From Phytoseiulus persimilis (lineage: Eukaryota > Arthropoda > Arachnida > Mesostigmata > Phytoseiidae), in the NCBI GenBank assembly GCA_037576195.1, contig CM075101.1, positions 53,258,001-53,322,000 on the forward strand: a stretch of 64,000 nucleotides of DNA. Direction: 5' to 3'. Numbering within the stretch: the first letter of the stretch is position 1; each line of letters begins with the position of its first letter. The notes beneath the pieces were generated by a model. The model saw only the letters and a program-made list of their open reading frames with translations, searched no databases and was not told the DNA's origin. The position numbers and the translations under genes were made by a program. This document shows positions 22,801-35,460 of the stretch, one piece after another.

Positions 22801-25800
22801 CTGCTCCTCTCGAAGATGAAGAGCAGTTCAGACGCTATACGTGGCGGCTCAGCCTTGAAGAAGTTCAGTTCGCGTTCCCACATCGTCATTCTCTACCTTT
22901 CCCTGGTGTCGACCTTGCGGAATTAGAGAAATCGGGCGTCCGTCTTAGCAGCTGCTTCGTTTGCTGTTTTTTGCGTTGTTCCCAACGTCGGCTTCGGGGA
23001 CCCTATTCAGGAGATCTCAACGCTCGTTGACCTATCGGAGAAGAGCCTCTTTTAACTAAACTTGGTTTTTGTGAACGGCCTCTGGACAGCGATCGGACGG
23101 GTCTGCGCTGGTAATTGATCGAAAAGAACGATCTGAGAGGAGGAACAACAAGCTGCACGAGCCATGGGAGAAGTGATTCGGTTCGACCCCTGTGGGAAGG
23201 ATCTTTCTGAAGGAGTCCACTCTTCCGAAAACTAAATATTCGCGGAGTTACACGGAGCAGCTCAACGTGATTCAGATGATGGGGAACTGTACGGGGAAAA
23301 CGTCCGTCTCATGAGCAGGAGAATCACCTCCCTTTTCCTCAGAGAGAAAGTATCTGATAAGAGATTCATTCATATATATGGAGAAAACTTCAGCGGTTCA
23401 AGGGTATGAGGGATGGGTTCGAGTGGTCACGAAAAACTCGGCGAGAAAAATCAGCAAAGAAAAATTACAACGAACTTTTGAACATCGATATAGGATTCTC
23501 GCTCTCGCTTCCTGGCAACAACCGCAACAGCGGGGGCCACGATTAGTTCTGGAAGCGTCTTTTGTTCTCAAGGTCATTCACAGTGTTGGCTCCGACGGCT
23601 GAAAGCAGCGACATGGAGCTTCATGAAGTGTTTTTCTCCGTTCTTCTGATTCTATCCGCCTGTGTTGAAAAGAAGCTGTTCACCTGATTCCCTGGCACTT
23701 CATCAGCCGGGCGATCGAAAACAAACGGATAGAAAGCGTAGGAAGCTAAACAGTCAAGAAGGTTCAGCGGTTCCGCTTTTATCGCCTAACATCGTTTGAA
23801 TCCCGCCACAAACGCCCAAAGATCACTCAGTCCTGTTCCCGTTCGAGAGATTCTCACAGATCTGTTAATGTCGCGGAACGGTAATGCAAGACTTTCGCAA
23901 TGCAGCAGGTGACTCGGAAAGCGCTCGAAACTGGAGCGGAGAGAACGCGAATGCATTTTAACGCGTTGACATCCGGAAGGGGACCAAGCGACACTAATCC
24001 AATCCTCGGGGAAAATCAGAATCGGTTGCCCCTCCATGGGGAGCCGCAATCCACGCAAGTTTAGCATACACCTCAAAGTGGTATGCAGTCTGTGCTAGAC
24101 CTCGGACGTTCTGACCTCCGAGGGCCAGACGAGCAGAAAGACATGATGAGCACCAAAAACCTCGATATTCTGAGCCGGGAATCGAGAATAACTCCGCTCT
24201 CGCTGAGAAACGAGCTGGGTCAGACCTGAAGAGCTGTTACAAAACTTTGGGATTATACGTTTCCCGCTCAAGGCAAACACTGTTTACGCTCGCCAGCGGG
24301 CTCCTGTTTGTTACGATCCACTGTCGTCGACACCGCGAAGGACCATCACCGCGTCATCGGCGACCGTCAAATTCATCAATACACTTCTAGTTGTCGCTTT
24401 CTAAATAAGCAAAAACCTTTTCCCTGACTTTTATTTGTGGTGACCAGCGGTGGTGAGAGGTAACGTTGATATCGAGTTAAGAAATCCTGCCACAAAAAGG
24501 TAAACAAAGCTCGGAAAAAAATCCCAGCCGACTTCAAAGCCGGCTTCGGCTTTTTTTTCTCGCACTGATGGGGTAGGTACACGTGAGAGAAAAGTCTCTC
24601 GCACCGATTGAAAAGAAGGAATAATGAGTTGGACCAGGCGAACTCAAACAATGGTCTTCTTCTCAGTTTTTCCTCCGCATTGATGTCGAACCCAGCTGTC
24701 GATGGACTTTGCACTAATTGCTACTCACAGCTTCTGGTGACAACTTATTTCTATTCTGCGCATGTCACTCCGCGGGATGTTGCCTTCGGCACTGACGGCC
24801 AATGACCAAATTCCAGGGACACTGACGATCGGGAGAATTATTGGCCGATTATCAAGTTCCGGCAACTCCAGAAACATCAATGAAAAGGGAGTGAAGGATA
24901 GCGATCAGGGGGAGTGACAGTCGCCGGGCTCTTCCTTCTCAGCGTACGATGATTCTCTCCGTCTCGAGATGCTAGTTCTGCCTTGTGAGAGAAACTCGTC
25001 GTCGACGAGCTGAGTGAGCGTTTTCAACGCCCCCAAGGATGAATATCAGAATGCAAACTCCACTCCCTTCCCCTTCATTTGAGTTTCGGACCATCTGGGT
25101 TTCGACAACGAACCAGATAGTGTTCGGAACGCGTCAGCGTTCATCACGTAGTCGCGTGAAAGTGGTTGAACCGAGAGGGGACGCGAACAGATCAGACGGA
25201 CAGCCGAAATTGAACCAGCTCCCCACTTGCTCGGTCGTATAGTATTCCCTACACTCCGCGGATCGCTTGCTTGGTTTATCGTTGGTTGGTTCGCTCGTTC
25301 GGTGGCTCGTTAGGCTGCTTCTTGATTGGCCGATGTGCTAGTTGGTGGTCGGCTCCGTTGCCTGCTCGATCCCAGAACTATTTGTAGAGCTGCCGCACAA
25401 CAACGACCTTGACGTGGCCTGGATGCCAATTGCATCGGCTCAGTCGCAGACGCTGTTGTCGCCGCTGGTGGTGCCAAAAGCTGTCGAATGGGGCTTCAAA
25501 ACTTCGGCGTAAGGGTGGGGTAATACGCTCCTTCGCTTCAAAGATGGAAAACTCACACGCACGTGGGCAGACGACCAAAACCACCGCTCGAGGAAAAAAC
25601 TTTCCGTTCCTGTCATTGTTCAACGGAATTCTCATTAGAACGTATCATTAAGACCTCGCATCCAGAACGTACCGCGGGAGCGGAGCGACTCCAGCTCAGA
25701 ATAAAGGAGCGGGAGCGTCTTGAAGAAAGTTTCTATGGTCGAAGGCACCGCTTTCGCACTTGGCGAGATACGAATGTGTGGAGGAACGGAGCGGTGAATC

Positions 25801-28800
25801 GAGTGCTTCTCAGTAAGCCAGAATGCGAAACTAGCTGCGACGAGCCGTGGCATCCTGAATCGCATGTTCGTTCAGTTGCTAAATGACACAAATGATGGCG
25901 CGAAACATTTCTGGGATATTTCTAGATCAAGCCATGGGGCATGCAGGCCTGGCTGCTGCGCCAAGTACAACATGATCTTGCGCCATCGGACGGTGCCGCG
26001 GCTCCTACGGGTTAAGGACGTTCGCCTGCGGAATAAATAATTAAAAAAGTTCCATGCTGTTTTCGGTTCGAGTGGGTACGTTGCAAGATACGCATACGCC
26101 GCGCTCGCCACGACCGCAGACGATGAGTGGATTTCTGGTTTAGTTTTTGTCAAACTCATTTACGAATGCAACTCCGAACTTGGGGATAGTTTCTGTGAAC
26201 TTGTCGAAACAGTTCTTGACAGATTGTAATCATGGGAACCTTTGTATGCCAAGGAGATAGCGATTCGACAAGTTAGAGCCCAACCCACACAAGCCCACGG
26301 CCACGGTTATCATGTATTCACGCACACGAACAAGCTGGACTATTCTTGTGATACATTTGGGAGCTTATCGTTCTCCGCGAAATCTTTTCATGCCGCAATG
26401 GAGTGGCTTTGAACACTGACAAGACGAGAAAATATTGTCCTTCGGCGAAGCGTCGAAACGGTGCAGTAGTTGATTCGACCGAGCCGGCTGACCAAGCGGC
26501 TCGAAATCGCTCCCCTCACACTCGAGTTCTAAACTGAATACTCCGTCCTTTACAGAAGCCACATCGGTTGCTAGGATGGCTGACGATAGCAGCGTTCCTG
26601 CTTTCTTCGATCTGCGCCGATGATCTAGTACCGAAAAGGAAGACAAGTTTGAGAAAACAGAACAGACCCTCGGCAGGTAAGAGAGCTAAGCCCAGATACG
26701 ATATGAATCAGCTGTACCTTCATTGCTTCCAAGCGATTCCGCCCGGAAGTCCGGCCGTTTTTAGAGTTTCGGGTGTAAACCGTTCGTACGGCTCGAATTA
26801 AGAACGAGTCGATGAGTTAGAAACATCAGCAGCTCGGGCTCGGCATCATTTGGTGCCTCAACCGATCAAGGAAACCTCATTCCATCGATGCATCAAGACG
26901 CCGAGCTGATTCCAGTACACATCGACAGAAGCTTCGAACGAAGACAGCGTTCACGACGCTCTCAGAGTTTCTCGAGTTCTTTCAAGTAACTGATGTACTC
27001 GTCTCATGGCGAGTCGTGCAGGAAGCCGACGATCATCGCTGACGAAAGCTTCGTAACATTAGTTGCTTTCATCACAGAATCGGCGTAGGCTCGGAATTTC
27101 TGTGGCTTATTCCTGGGCAGACGTCGGGGAAGAGCCCCGCCTCGATTTGCGGTTGTCTGGGCCCTTCCTTCGGCGAGGTCACAGCATCAGTGAGAGATTG
27201 CACGACCAGCGGAAATCGAGGCAGAGTCAACCGCGTCGACCAGTTTCCATACCCTGGATATTCTCGCAAACTGAATGTCTGCAGAGTTCAAGTAGCTTGT
27301 TAATGAACCACGCGACATGATTCCTCGTGGAAACCCATGAATGCAACAAATACCCTTCCGTAGGAACGAAGAGTTTTCAGCAAGCAAGATTTTTTCGCCG
27401 CTTAGCCTGTACGACAGGAAGAGCGCGAAAGACTATTTTGAAATTCAAAACTTTTTGTCGCAATGTTCCGTCTTCGTTTGTATAGCTTACCGACCGCTCC
27501 ACACGAAGTGAAGGTAGGACGGGCGGGCGGGCGTGCGGGCGACCGACCGACCGACAGAGGGAACCGGCTTGTTGGACGGATATTACGGCGACGCCGCTTG
27601 AGCAAATTTATGGTCGGGCGTTCATTTGTGTGCGTGAATTGCGCTCGCTCCCGCGCATGGGCGGCCTGGCGAACTCACACTTTCATCCGAACTCAGCCTT
27701 TCGACCGGCCTTCGAAGAGCACGAGTTGTAATCTTGGCGGAAAATCGGCGGATCTGAGAAATGCGGACTCTTTCTGGGAGTTGAACCCGGAAGCTCTCCG
27801 AAAACCTCCCAATGAGGGGCGTTCACCTTCTCGATCGCCGTCGCATTGTTATTAGGATACTTATCGAGGCATCAAACAGCCGACAGGCGCGCAACCGGTG
27901 TCGAAACCGGACAACGCGGATAGAAGTATTTCGCAATCTAGAATAGGAACAGATTCGTTATCTGGCTTTGTTTACAAGTTCTGAGTATTTACCGTTTCCA
28001 GGCAGCAGAGCACTCCGACGCAGTGGTCTCCTGGCGGCGCCCAATGCTGAACGCCGGAGAAAGAGCCGGAAGAATTCTAATTCACTCGCTACGCATCAGA
28101 GCAACGAAGTCGGAGAATCGACGGACAAGAAAGTCGTGTGTTACTTCACCAATTGGGCCAAATACAGAACCGGCAAAGGTGATTTCCATTACAGGTTTCA
28201 GCATTGTGAAAATTCGGAACGATCGGCAAACTCAACTTTCGTGCCTGAACGTGCGCGGACGCGGGACGACTCTGAGAATAACGCCTCCGTTTTGCTTTGA
28301 AACAGGCAAATTCGGCCCAGAAGATGTCGACCCTTTCATCTGCACTCATATAATCTATTCGTTTGGCTGGATGAAGAAAAACAAGCTCGTCGCCCACGAC
28401 GTCGAAGCCGATGAAACCAGAAATGGCAAAAAAGGAGGCTTCGAAAAGATCGTCGATCTCAAGAAGGTCAACCCGAAACTGAAGGCAAGTTCATAGATTT
28501 CTCCTACCAAAGTTTTGGAACATCCCAACTCACTGAGGACTAATTGTTTCGGTGCAATCACAGATTCTGCTCGCTGTCGGTGGATGGTCTTTCGGGACTC
28601 AAATGTTCAAAGATATGGCTTCCAACTCCTACAATCGGAGACTTTTCGTGTTCTCGGCGATGGAATTTCTGCGGAAACGGTGAGAACACGACGTTCCCAA
28701 CGCCAACAGTATCGGACTAACTTGGCGAGACCAGGGACGGAGTCAATGATATCACTTTCTGCGTCTTTCAGCAATTTCGATGGTCTCGACTTGGATTGGG

Positions 28801-31800
28801 AGTTCCCCCGCGGGAAGGAGGACAAAGACAACTTCGTTAAACTTCTCAAAGACCTTCGCGAAGCTTTCGAGGTACGGCCAGAAATAGGCTTCGAGGATAC
28901 GGTCTTTCTCGGGTCGGATGCCTCGGCTCATCCTTGAATTCTAGAAATTCCTAATATGAATATTTCTAGGCGGAGGCGAAGGAGAAAAAGTTGAAGCGGT
29001 TGCTGCTCACTGCTGCCGTCTCTGCCGGCGCTGAAACCATCCAGAGCGGATACGACGTTCCAGCCGTGGCTGCCTACTTGGACTTCATCAACGTAACCGA
29101 ATTCGAGGAATACTTTTGAAAGGGACACATTTCGAGAAGAAACGGAGAATCAGAGTTCTAACATTGATCATGTTTTATTTTTTGACCAAGGTTATGTCAT
29201 ACGACTTCCACGGTAAATGGGAAAAACAAACAGGACACAATAGCCCACTCTATGCCTTGAGTTCTGAATCTGAATGGAGGAGAATGCTATCGATGGACTA
29301 TGGTGAGGTTCTGGAGAGATTCCATGGAACTGTTGCCCAAAGCAATCGCCATTATCAAGCCAGATGATGAAGAACCTACCTTCACACATTCTACCATTCC
29401 AGGAGCGAAGAAATGGGCGTCGATGGGAGCCCCAAAAGAGAAGCTTGTTATCGGCCAAGGAACCTATGGACGAACTTTCACTCTGTCCAGCGTTAAGAAT
29501 AACGGAATGAATGCTCCTGCGTCAGGAGGCGGCAAGAAAGGAGAATTCACTGGAGAAGAGGGATTTCTCGCGTACTACGAGGTTCGAAGTCTGAGAAAGA
29601 ATAGTCATTCCAGGTGGATCGAGCGAGGATTCGAGGAGCTTCCGCGATCCTGTACGGCAAAAAGTTTTTCTTCCCCCAGATTTGTGATTTGATGCGGAAA
29701 GGTGCCACGTATGTCTGGGACTCCGAACAAATGGTTCCCTATGCCTACCTCGATGATCAATGGGTCGGATTCGATGATGAACGATCCATCCGGTGAGTGA
29801 GCGCGCTCTATTCTTGTGAACCCTTCTGATTTCATTCCGGAGTTCGCGGTTTATGCCTGACCGATTTTGCTCACTGTTATTTCAGCAATAAGATGAAATG
29901 GATCAAGGAAAACGGCTTCGGTGGAGCGATGGTGTGGGCTATCGACATGGATGATTTCAGGGTACGTATCAAAAGGCTCTAGGCTGAGATTTTGAGGCTC
30001 GGACTAAGAGCGATAATGTGTTTCACCGTGAGTCAGGTCTGCCGTTGGTGGTGATGGCAGTTATGCGAAGATATGTGGACTAGAGACAGAGCGAAAAAGT
30101 CCTTTCGCCAATAGTGCAGGAGGCTAAACCGTCCATGCGGGATCTACCCTTATAAAATTCTGCTGTCACTTACCCACGCCCTGACTCACTCTCCTGAGCC
30201 AGTTCAACGAGTTTCACCGACTTCAAGAATAAAGTGTCTTTTGTCGCGTAGGGAACTTGCTCGGACAAGAAATGGCCCTTGATCGGCGCCATGGGTGAAG
30301 AGCTCCTTGGACATCCTTCACGCGGACCCATCGCTTCCCTCGAAGTTCTCGCCAAAGTGAGTAATCTGGCTCCTTCGGTATCAACTGTTTCGTCTATTCG
30401 GACTCCGATGCTACTGGTATTGCCCCCTCTGAATCATGATTCCGTTCGTAGGACGTCAAAGCGGCGACTCCGTCGAGCGCCAAGAAAGAGAAGACCTCGA
30501 CCCGCAAAAACCCGCTCGAAGATTTTGCCAATGCTCCGAAGTCCGTAATTGAGGAACAAAAGCGGTTGAAAGAAAACGAGAGCAACCTGGAGGATCATCC
30601 TGAACCTGGTAATGAGCGATTCTGGTTCCGTTCCTGAGTTTATTCACCGAACGGAGAGAGAACGAAAGCATGAGATCTCGTTTCTCCCACAGATACGAAT
30701 GCCAGAGTTATCTGCTATTTCACCAACTGGGCAACGAAACGACGCGGTCGAGGGCGATTTGAGCCGACGAACATCGACCCGATGAAGTGTTCGCACATTG
30801 TCTACGCTTTCGCGGGAATCAAAGACAACACTTTGGTACCGACCGAAGAGAGCGACGACATCATCGAACGAGACAAAGGTGGGAAAGCCGATGCTCAGTG
30901 GAACTGATCAACGAGTCTAGATTCCCTAAGACGCAGGGGAGCTTACTTCTTGTTGCTCCGTTTCCTTATCCTACAACTCTGATGTATCTCTTCGCAGGGT
31001 ATTACGAGCAAGTTGTAGCTCTGAAGAAGAAGAATCCGTATTTGAGAGTGATACTGGGCGTTGGTGGTTGGATGTTGGGCTCTGCTCCATTTAGGAATGT
31101 CACGGAAAGCAGCTATCGGTACGTTGCCTCCAGATCCTGCTCGATTTCCGTTTTGCTCCTCAATTGGCCCTCGTTCCGCTCAAATTATTCTGCTTCACAG
31201 ACAGAACCTGTTTGTGTTCAACGTGATCGACTTCCTGAGAGAGAAGAACTTCGACGGACTTGACATAGATTGGGAGTTCCCCCGCGGCGCAGACGACAAA
31301 GAAAAATTGAGCAATCTTGTCAAAGGTAACTCGAAGGCTGCCATAAATATCGATTTCGCGTTTTCAAATAGGAACTTTGTCTCAAATGTGATCCAACTGT
31401 TCCTCACAGATCTCCGCCAGGCGTTTGATGGAGAAGCCCTTTCTGCCAAAAAGCCCCGTCTGTCGCTTTCTCTTGCTGTTCCTGCATCGTTCGAAGCACT
31501 CGCTGCCGGGTGAGAATTGAACTCGATATTGGACTCCGGGTTTCGGATCCCCGGAAGTCATACTGTCGAGATCAAACTGTTCCGATATCGTAACGAATGA
31601 GCGGCATTTCTTCCCGATGTCAAGGTATGACGTGGTCGAACTCAACAAACACATCGATTGGTTCAACATCATGACGTACGACTTCCACGGCGATTGGGAA
31701 CGCCAAGTGGGTCATCACTCGCCTTTGTTCCCACTAATTTCTGCATCGGCCTATCAAAAGAAGCTAACTGTGGTACGTTGAATTGGCGAGAATATTTCCT

Positions 31801-33118
31801 GAACGAGCAGCTAGATGGAGGACTGTGACTCAATTATACGCGATCGTTCCCGGAATTCCAGGACTTCAGCGCGGCGGAATGGGTTCGCAAAGGTGTATCT
31901 AAAGAGAAGGTCGTGATTGGCATTCCAACGTATGGAAGGACCTTCACCTTGACGAACGAGACTCTCACGGACGTAGGAGCACCAGCCATTTCGGGAGGTC
32001 AAGCTGGAAACTTTACATCTGAAGCTGGATTTTTATCGTTCTACGAAGTCTGTGACATGCTGAGAAGCGGAGCCACGCTCGTTTGGGATAACGAGCAACA
32101 GGTATGTCCCGTGGGAATGTTGTTTGTCGATGCCGTAGTTTTCCACTCGGAATCAGGGGTAATCGATTCCCCGAGGGGGTCTCTCGGTTAATTCTCGTGG
32201 ATGCGAGCGGCCAGCTCGGGAATGTTGTCTCAGAAACTTTGAACTCAGAGGGCACCAGCTCTTCCATCCCTTTCTCCCGAGGATATAATGTGCACCTCAT
32301 ATTTCGAACCTCCTTCTAGGTGCCATACGCATTCAAAGACGATCAATGGGTTGGATTTGACGACCAGAGATCTCTCAAGATGAAGATTCAATGGTTGAAG
32401 GAGAATGGCTATTCTGGAGTGATGATATGGTATGTAGAGAAAACCACGAGACGAGTCGCTCGAGAAAAATTCCCTGAATTTCTCGTTCCTTCGTCCGCCG
32501 ACATTGATCCTCGTGTACGAAGCGAGGAAGCAGAGGGTAATGTTCTTCCATGCCAGGTCCATCGATCTCGATGATTTCCGTGGAACATGCACCGGTGAGC
32601 CGTACCCCCTCCTCAGCGCGATCAGGGAAGAACTGAAGGGTTATAAGGTTCAAGGACTCGAAGCCGCAGCATCCATCGCCTATGGGAGCAACGGAATCAA
32701 TGGTTCGATCTCGTTCTCCGGCTACCAATTCTGAAAGACTTATTCCGCAATATAGCGTTCAATGAGCAGCATTACAACCGTACATCAGCTCAAGCCGAAC
32801 TTTATCTCCAATCCAGATCCGTTTGAAGTAGTCTGCGAGGATGAAGACACCCCAATCTCCTACCACGTAGACAAAAAAGATTGCACCAAGTATTATCTGT
32901 GCCAGGGAAAAGTGAGACATCACATGCCATGTCCGTCCGGCCTGGTTTTCAATCTTGCTGAAAGAGTTTGCGACTGGCCCGACAAAGTAAGTTAGCGACC
33001 GCGGGAATAAACGGCTGCAGGAAGAAGGGTGCCTCGGGAACGCTATACTTGGACCTACCGATGGCTTCGATTCCAGGTTGAAGACTGCGCTCACATCGGC
33101 CAACCCAAAGAGGAGTGA
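16857..33118 (+). CDS. Cht7: Group III chitinase (Cht7-like), two GH18 domains plus CBM14
   Basis: This is a chitin hydrolase for the cuticle, secreted or membrane-anchored. Coding exons: 16857-16859 (putative), 26556-26676, 28002-28178, 28306-28484, 28564-28679, 28772-28871, 28970-29092, 29191-29302, 29403-29581, 29680-29792, 29886-29961, 30252-30356, 30452-30608, 30693-30878, 30998-31118, 31201-31325, 31410-31509, 31625-31772, 31862-32101, 32320-32429, 32557-32647, 32756-32986, 33077-33118. The model is 984 aa, matching insect Cht7 (about 980). A hydrophobic signal or anchor ([17 protein letters not shown]) opens the protein. GH18 domain 1 spans about 85-468 with catalytic motif DGLDLDWE (Glu about 209). 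A charged linker (469-520) follows, then GH18 domain 2 with DGLDIDWE (Glu about 648). Both domains keep YDFHG and the PTYGR/GTYGR blocks, so both look active. A six-cysteine CBM14 ends the chain. The first exon and the exon 21/22 join are the least certain parts. Confidence 0.9.
16862..26555. other. Long gene-poor interval, probably chitinase intron 1
   Basis: 9.7 kb without any convincing exon, transposon or RNA gene. Frames reach 196 codons (19504-20094, +) but show no family motif. Composition is CpG-rich and non-repetitive, apart from short simple-sequence stretches such as the TTCATTCATTCG run near 19790. It may hold regulatory sequence. Confidence 0.4.
28485..28563 (+). other. Cht7: Non-canonical GC-AG intron in the chitinase gene
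   Basis: Conserved protein sequence runs from NPKLK (ending at 28484) straight to [12 protein letters not shown] (starting at 28564). The donor at 28485 reads AAG|GCAAGT, a GC donor with an otherwise perfect context, and the acceptor is CACAG. No GT donor in this stretch preserves the frame. Confidence 0.8.
32648..32755 (+). other. Cht7: Optional intron controlling the chitinase C-terminus
   Basis: If read through, the exon starting at 32557 ends at a stop at 32732-32734 and the protein lacks the chitin-binding domain. Using the donor AAG|GTTCAA at 32648 and an acceptor at 32755 (alternatives 32788 and 32794, all in phase 0) joins GH18 domain 2 to the CBM14 exon. The donor is weak in general terms, but GTTC donors are used elsewhere in this window. 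Confidence 0.55.
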
Positions 33119-35460
33119 ACCAATGATCGGCGTCGTCTACGGGCAGCTGAAGAGAAAACATTAAATCGGCCCCTTCCTGCTCCAGTCCATACGATGCATA
33201 CTCGTATAATGCGACACAGGATATGCACTAGCAGCCAAAAGACGAAAAAATGTGCCACTCGACGCCATGATGCTCGGAGCAGGGCTCTTGCGAGACTTTT
33301 GCACGACGGGGCAGATATTATCCGCATCATCGGAAGCAATCGAACATGCGTCCTACTCTTTGTAAATATTATGTAAATAGGTCTAGGTATGTGATCACGT
33401 CACTGTTCTCCCCATTGCCACGGTTTGACCCTCGTCGAAGGGACAAGCGAGAGACAGACAGAGAGAGAAAACGGTGGATCAGCTAGTGAGCAAGCGTTAC
33501 ATTATTTATTCGTTCCACCTGCCAAACACCTCAGAAACTACGGTTCCGCAGGAAAAATCACCTGATCATCAGCTAAACGTCCACTTCCGGTGTGAACCTT
33601 CCAGACAGCTATTATGGTATTTACTCATGAGAAGTTTGAGTCGTACTTGAACCCAAAGTAAAGCAATCATAATTTCTATGGGAAGTTCAACCGTAGGGGT
33701 TCACCACGAGCAACGTCAGTTTTCATACTGCCTCATTCCCTCGCAGAGGACGGGGAGGAATCGCGTTGAACTCTCCGTGCGGGAAGGTATCTATTATAGC
33801 GAGAACTGTTATTCCACTTCTCCCGGCACTGTTTCGCGCAAACTCCCGTTGGAGAGGATTCATTTTTGTTACATCTACATACATTCCAATGGTTATCGCG
33901 ATGGAATCCAAGAGAGGGGAGAGGTTGCAAGCGGGATGAATTTTTCGTAGTTACCACTTTTATTCGAATCGAGTGCTCACGAATAAAGTAACGTTCCTCG
34001 GAAGTGGTCTTCTTCGTTTCAATCGTGTGATGGAAGAGGCTTAATTTAGTCATTCTGGTGAGGAAACTTCTAATAACGAATAAGCTCGAATCTGAGGTCC
34101 TCGAAGCGATCCATATGAGGCTCCGAAGGCTGACAGCGACCCACTGCGACGCATTTGGTTCCACGGAGGAGGAACTGAGATCGAGGTGTTCGTTGAGCGC
34201 CGACTGGTGTCGCGATGTTTGCGAGCTATTAAAAATTCGATATTCGGTTGTATCCTCCTCATCATTAGCAGATGCTAGGTTGAGTCCTCCTTTTTGCCTC
34301 GAACGTCAGCTTCCAATACTTCTACGGCCTTTCGTCAACCGGCTCTGGTTTTCACTGTTGTGTTTGCAACTTGGCTCTAATATCGGAATCGGTAAAGACA
34401 GGCGGCCGCAGCAGTGAATGCCCCTCAGGGCCGCGTAGATTGGGCTACCAAGAAGGAATGGTATCTTTGAGAGAATTGTGATCAGCATCAGAGTAGTTCC
34501 GGATGTACTAGTAGTACTACGACTCACTCATGGCTGCGATGTCTGATGCTCGCAAGAGAACGGAAATATCTGAGTGGGAGCCAGGCACAGGGGCTGTATG
34601 GCAACCAGTCTTCAGCACAGCGAAGCGGTTCCAATAAAGGAAAACTGGGATGGGCGTCATATGAGGGGCGGAGAGCCAGAAGAAGAATTCCATAGTTTGC
34701 CAGACTGGGAAGAATGCCCAGTCAGGGATGACCAGAGTCCTCTCTGTGTGTTATATCCCCCATGAGGCATACGAAAGGATACTACGCCTCAACGGGCTGT
34801 TTGAATGTGGATCGCTCTGATAACAGGCAACGGCGAATGGCGTCGGTAACTGGAATCGTTCCGCGAAGAGGTGAAGGAACACATCCGAACATATACAAAG
34901 TAACTCTGGAGGATGGAATAATGGAATACAAATATCCGTGGAAGTCTGGGCCTACATGATGACTCAACTGTGGGACTCGAGACGATATCTAGGAATATGG
35001 GGGAGATTAACGAAGGGTTACATCCTTGCTGGCTCGACAATCAAAGGGAAGAACCAGCTGTGATCACTCGGGCCGCGGCGCGAAAGGCTTCCCACGTCCG
35101 ATGAAAATGTATATAGCTGAGCATTGGTTGATGATCTAATCACGACACAATTTTTAATCTCCGGTTGACCCTAGACATATTTATTTGCAAGAGAAATCAG
35201 AGCCTGTGCTATTCACCGCTTCTTTTGTAGGCGCACAGCTCATCGGGGATGAAACTACGTTGTCCGCTCTACATCATTCTGCAGTTGCGTTTGGAGCCAA
35301 CCGTATCGGCTGGCTTTTCCTCCTAGAAGCGAATCCGGAATCAACAAGGTATTCTCGACGAACCTTCACCACTCTCATCTCGTATCGAGATCTTGGCTCT
35401 GAGGCTAATTCTGGAGTCCCTGGGGGACTTCGTGACCGCTGAATGTTCGTCGGAGCGAGT
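33119..35460. other. Intergenic between chitinase and lamin-like gene
   Basis: This should include the chitinase 3' untranslated region and, on the other strand, that of the lamin-like gene. No conserved coding sequence was found. In particular no lamin tail (LTD) exon is visible on the minus strand. Confidence 0.45.
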
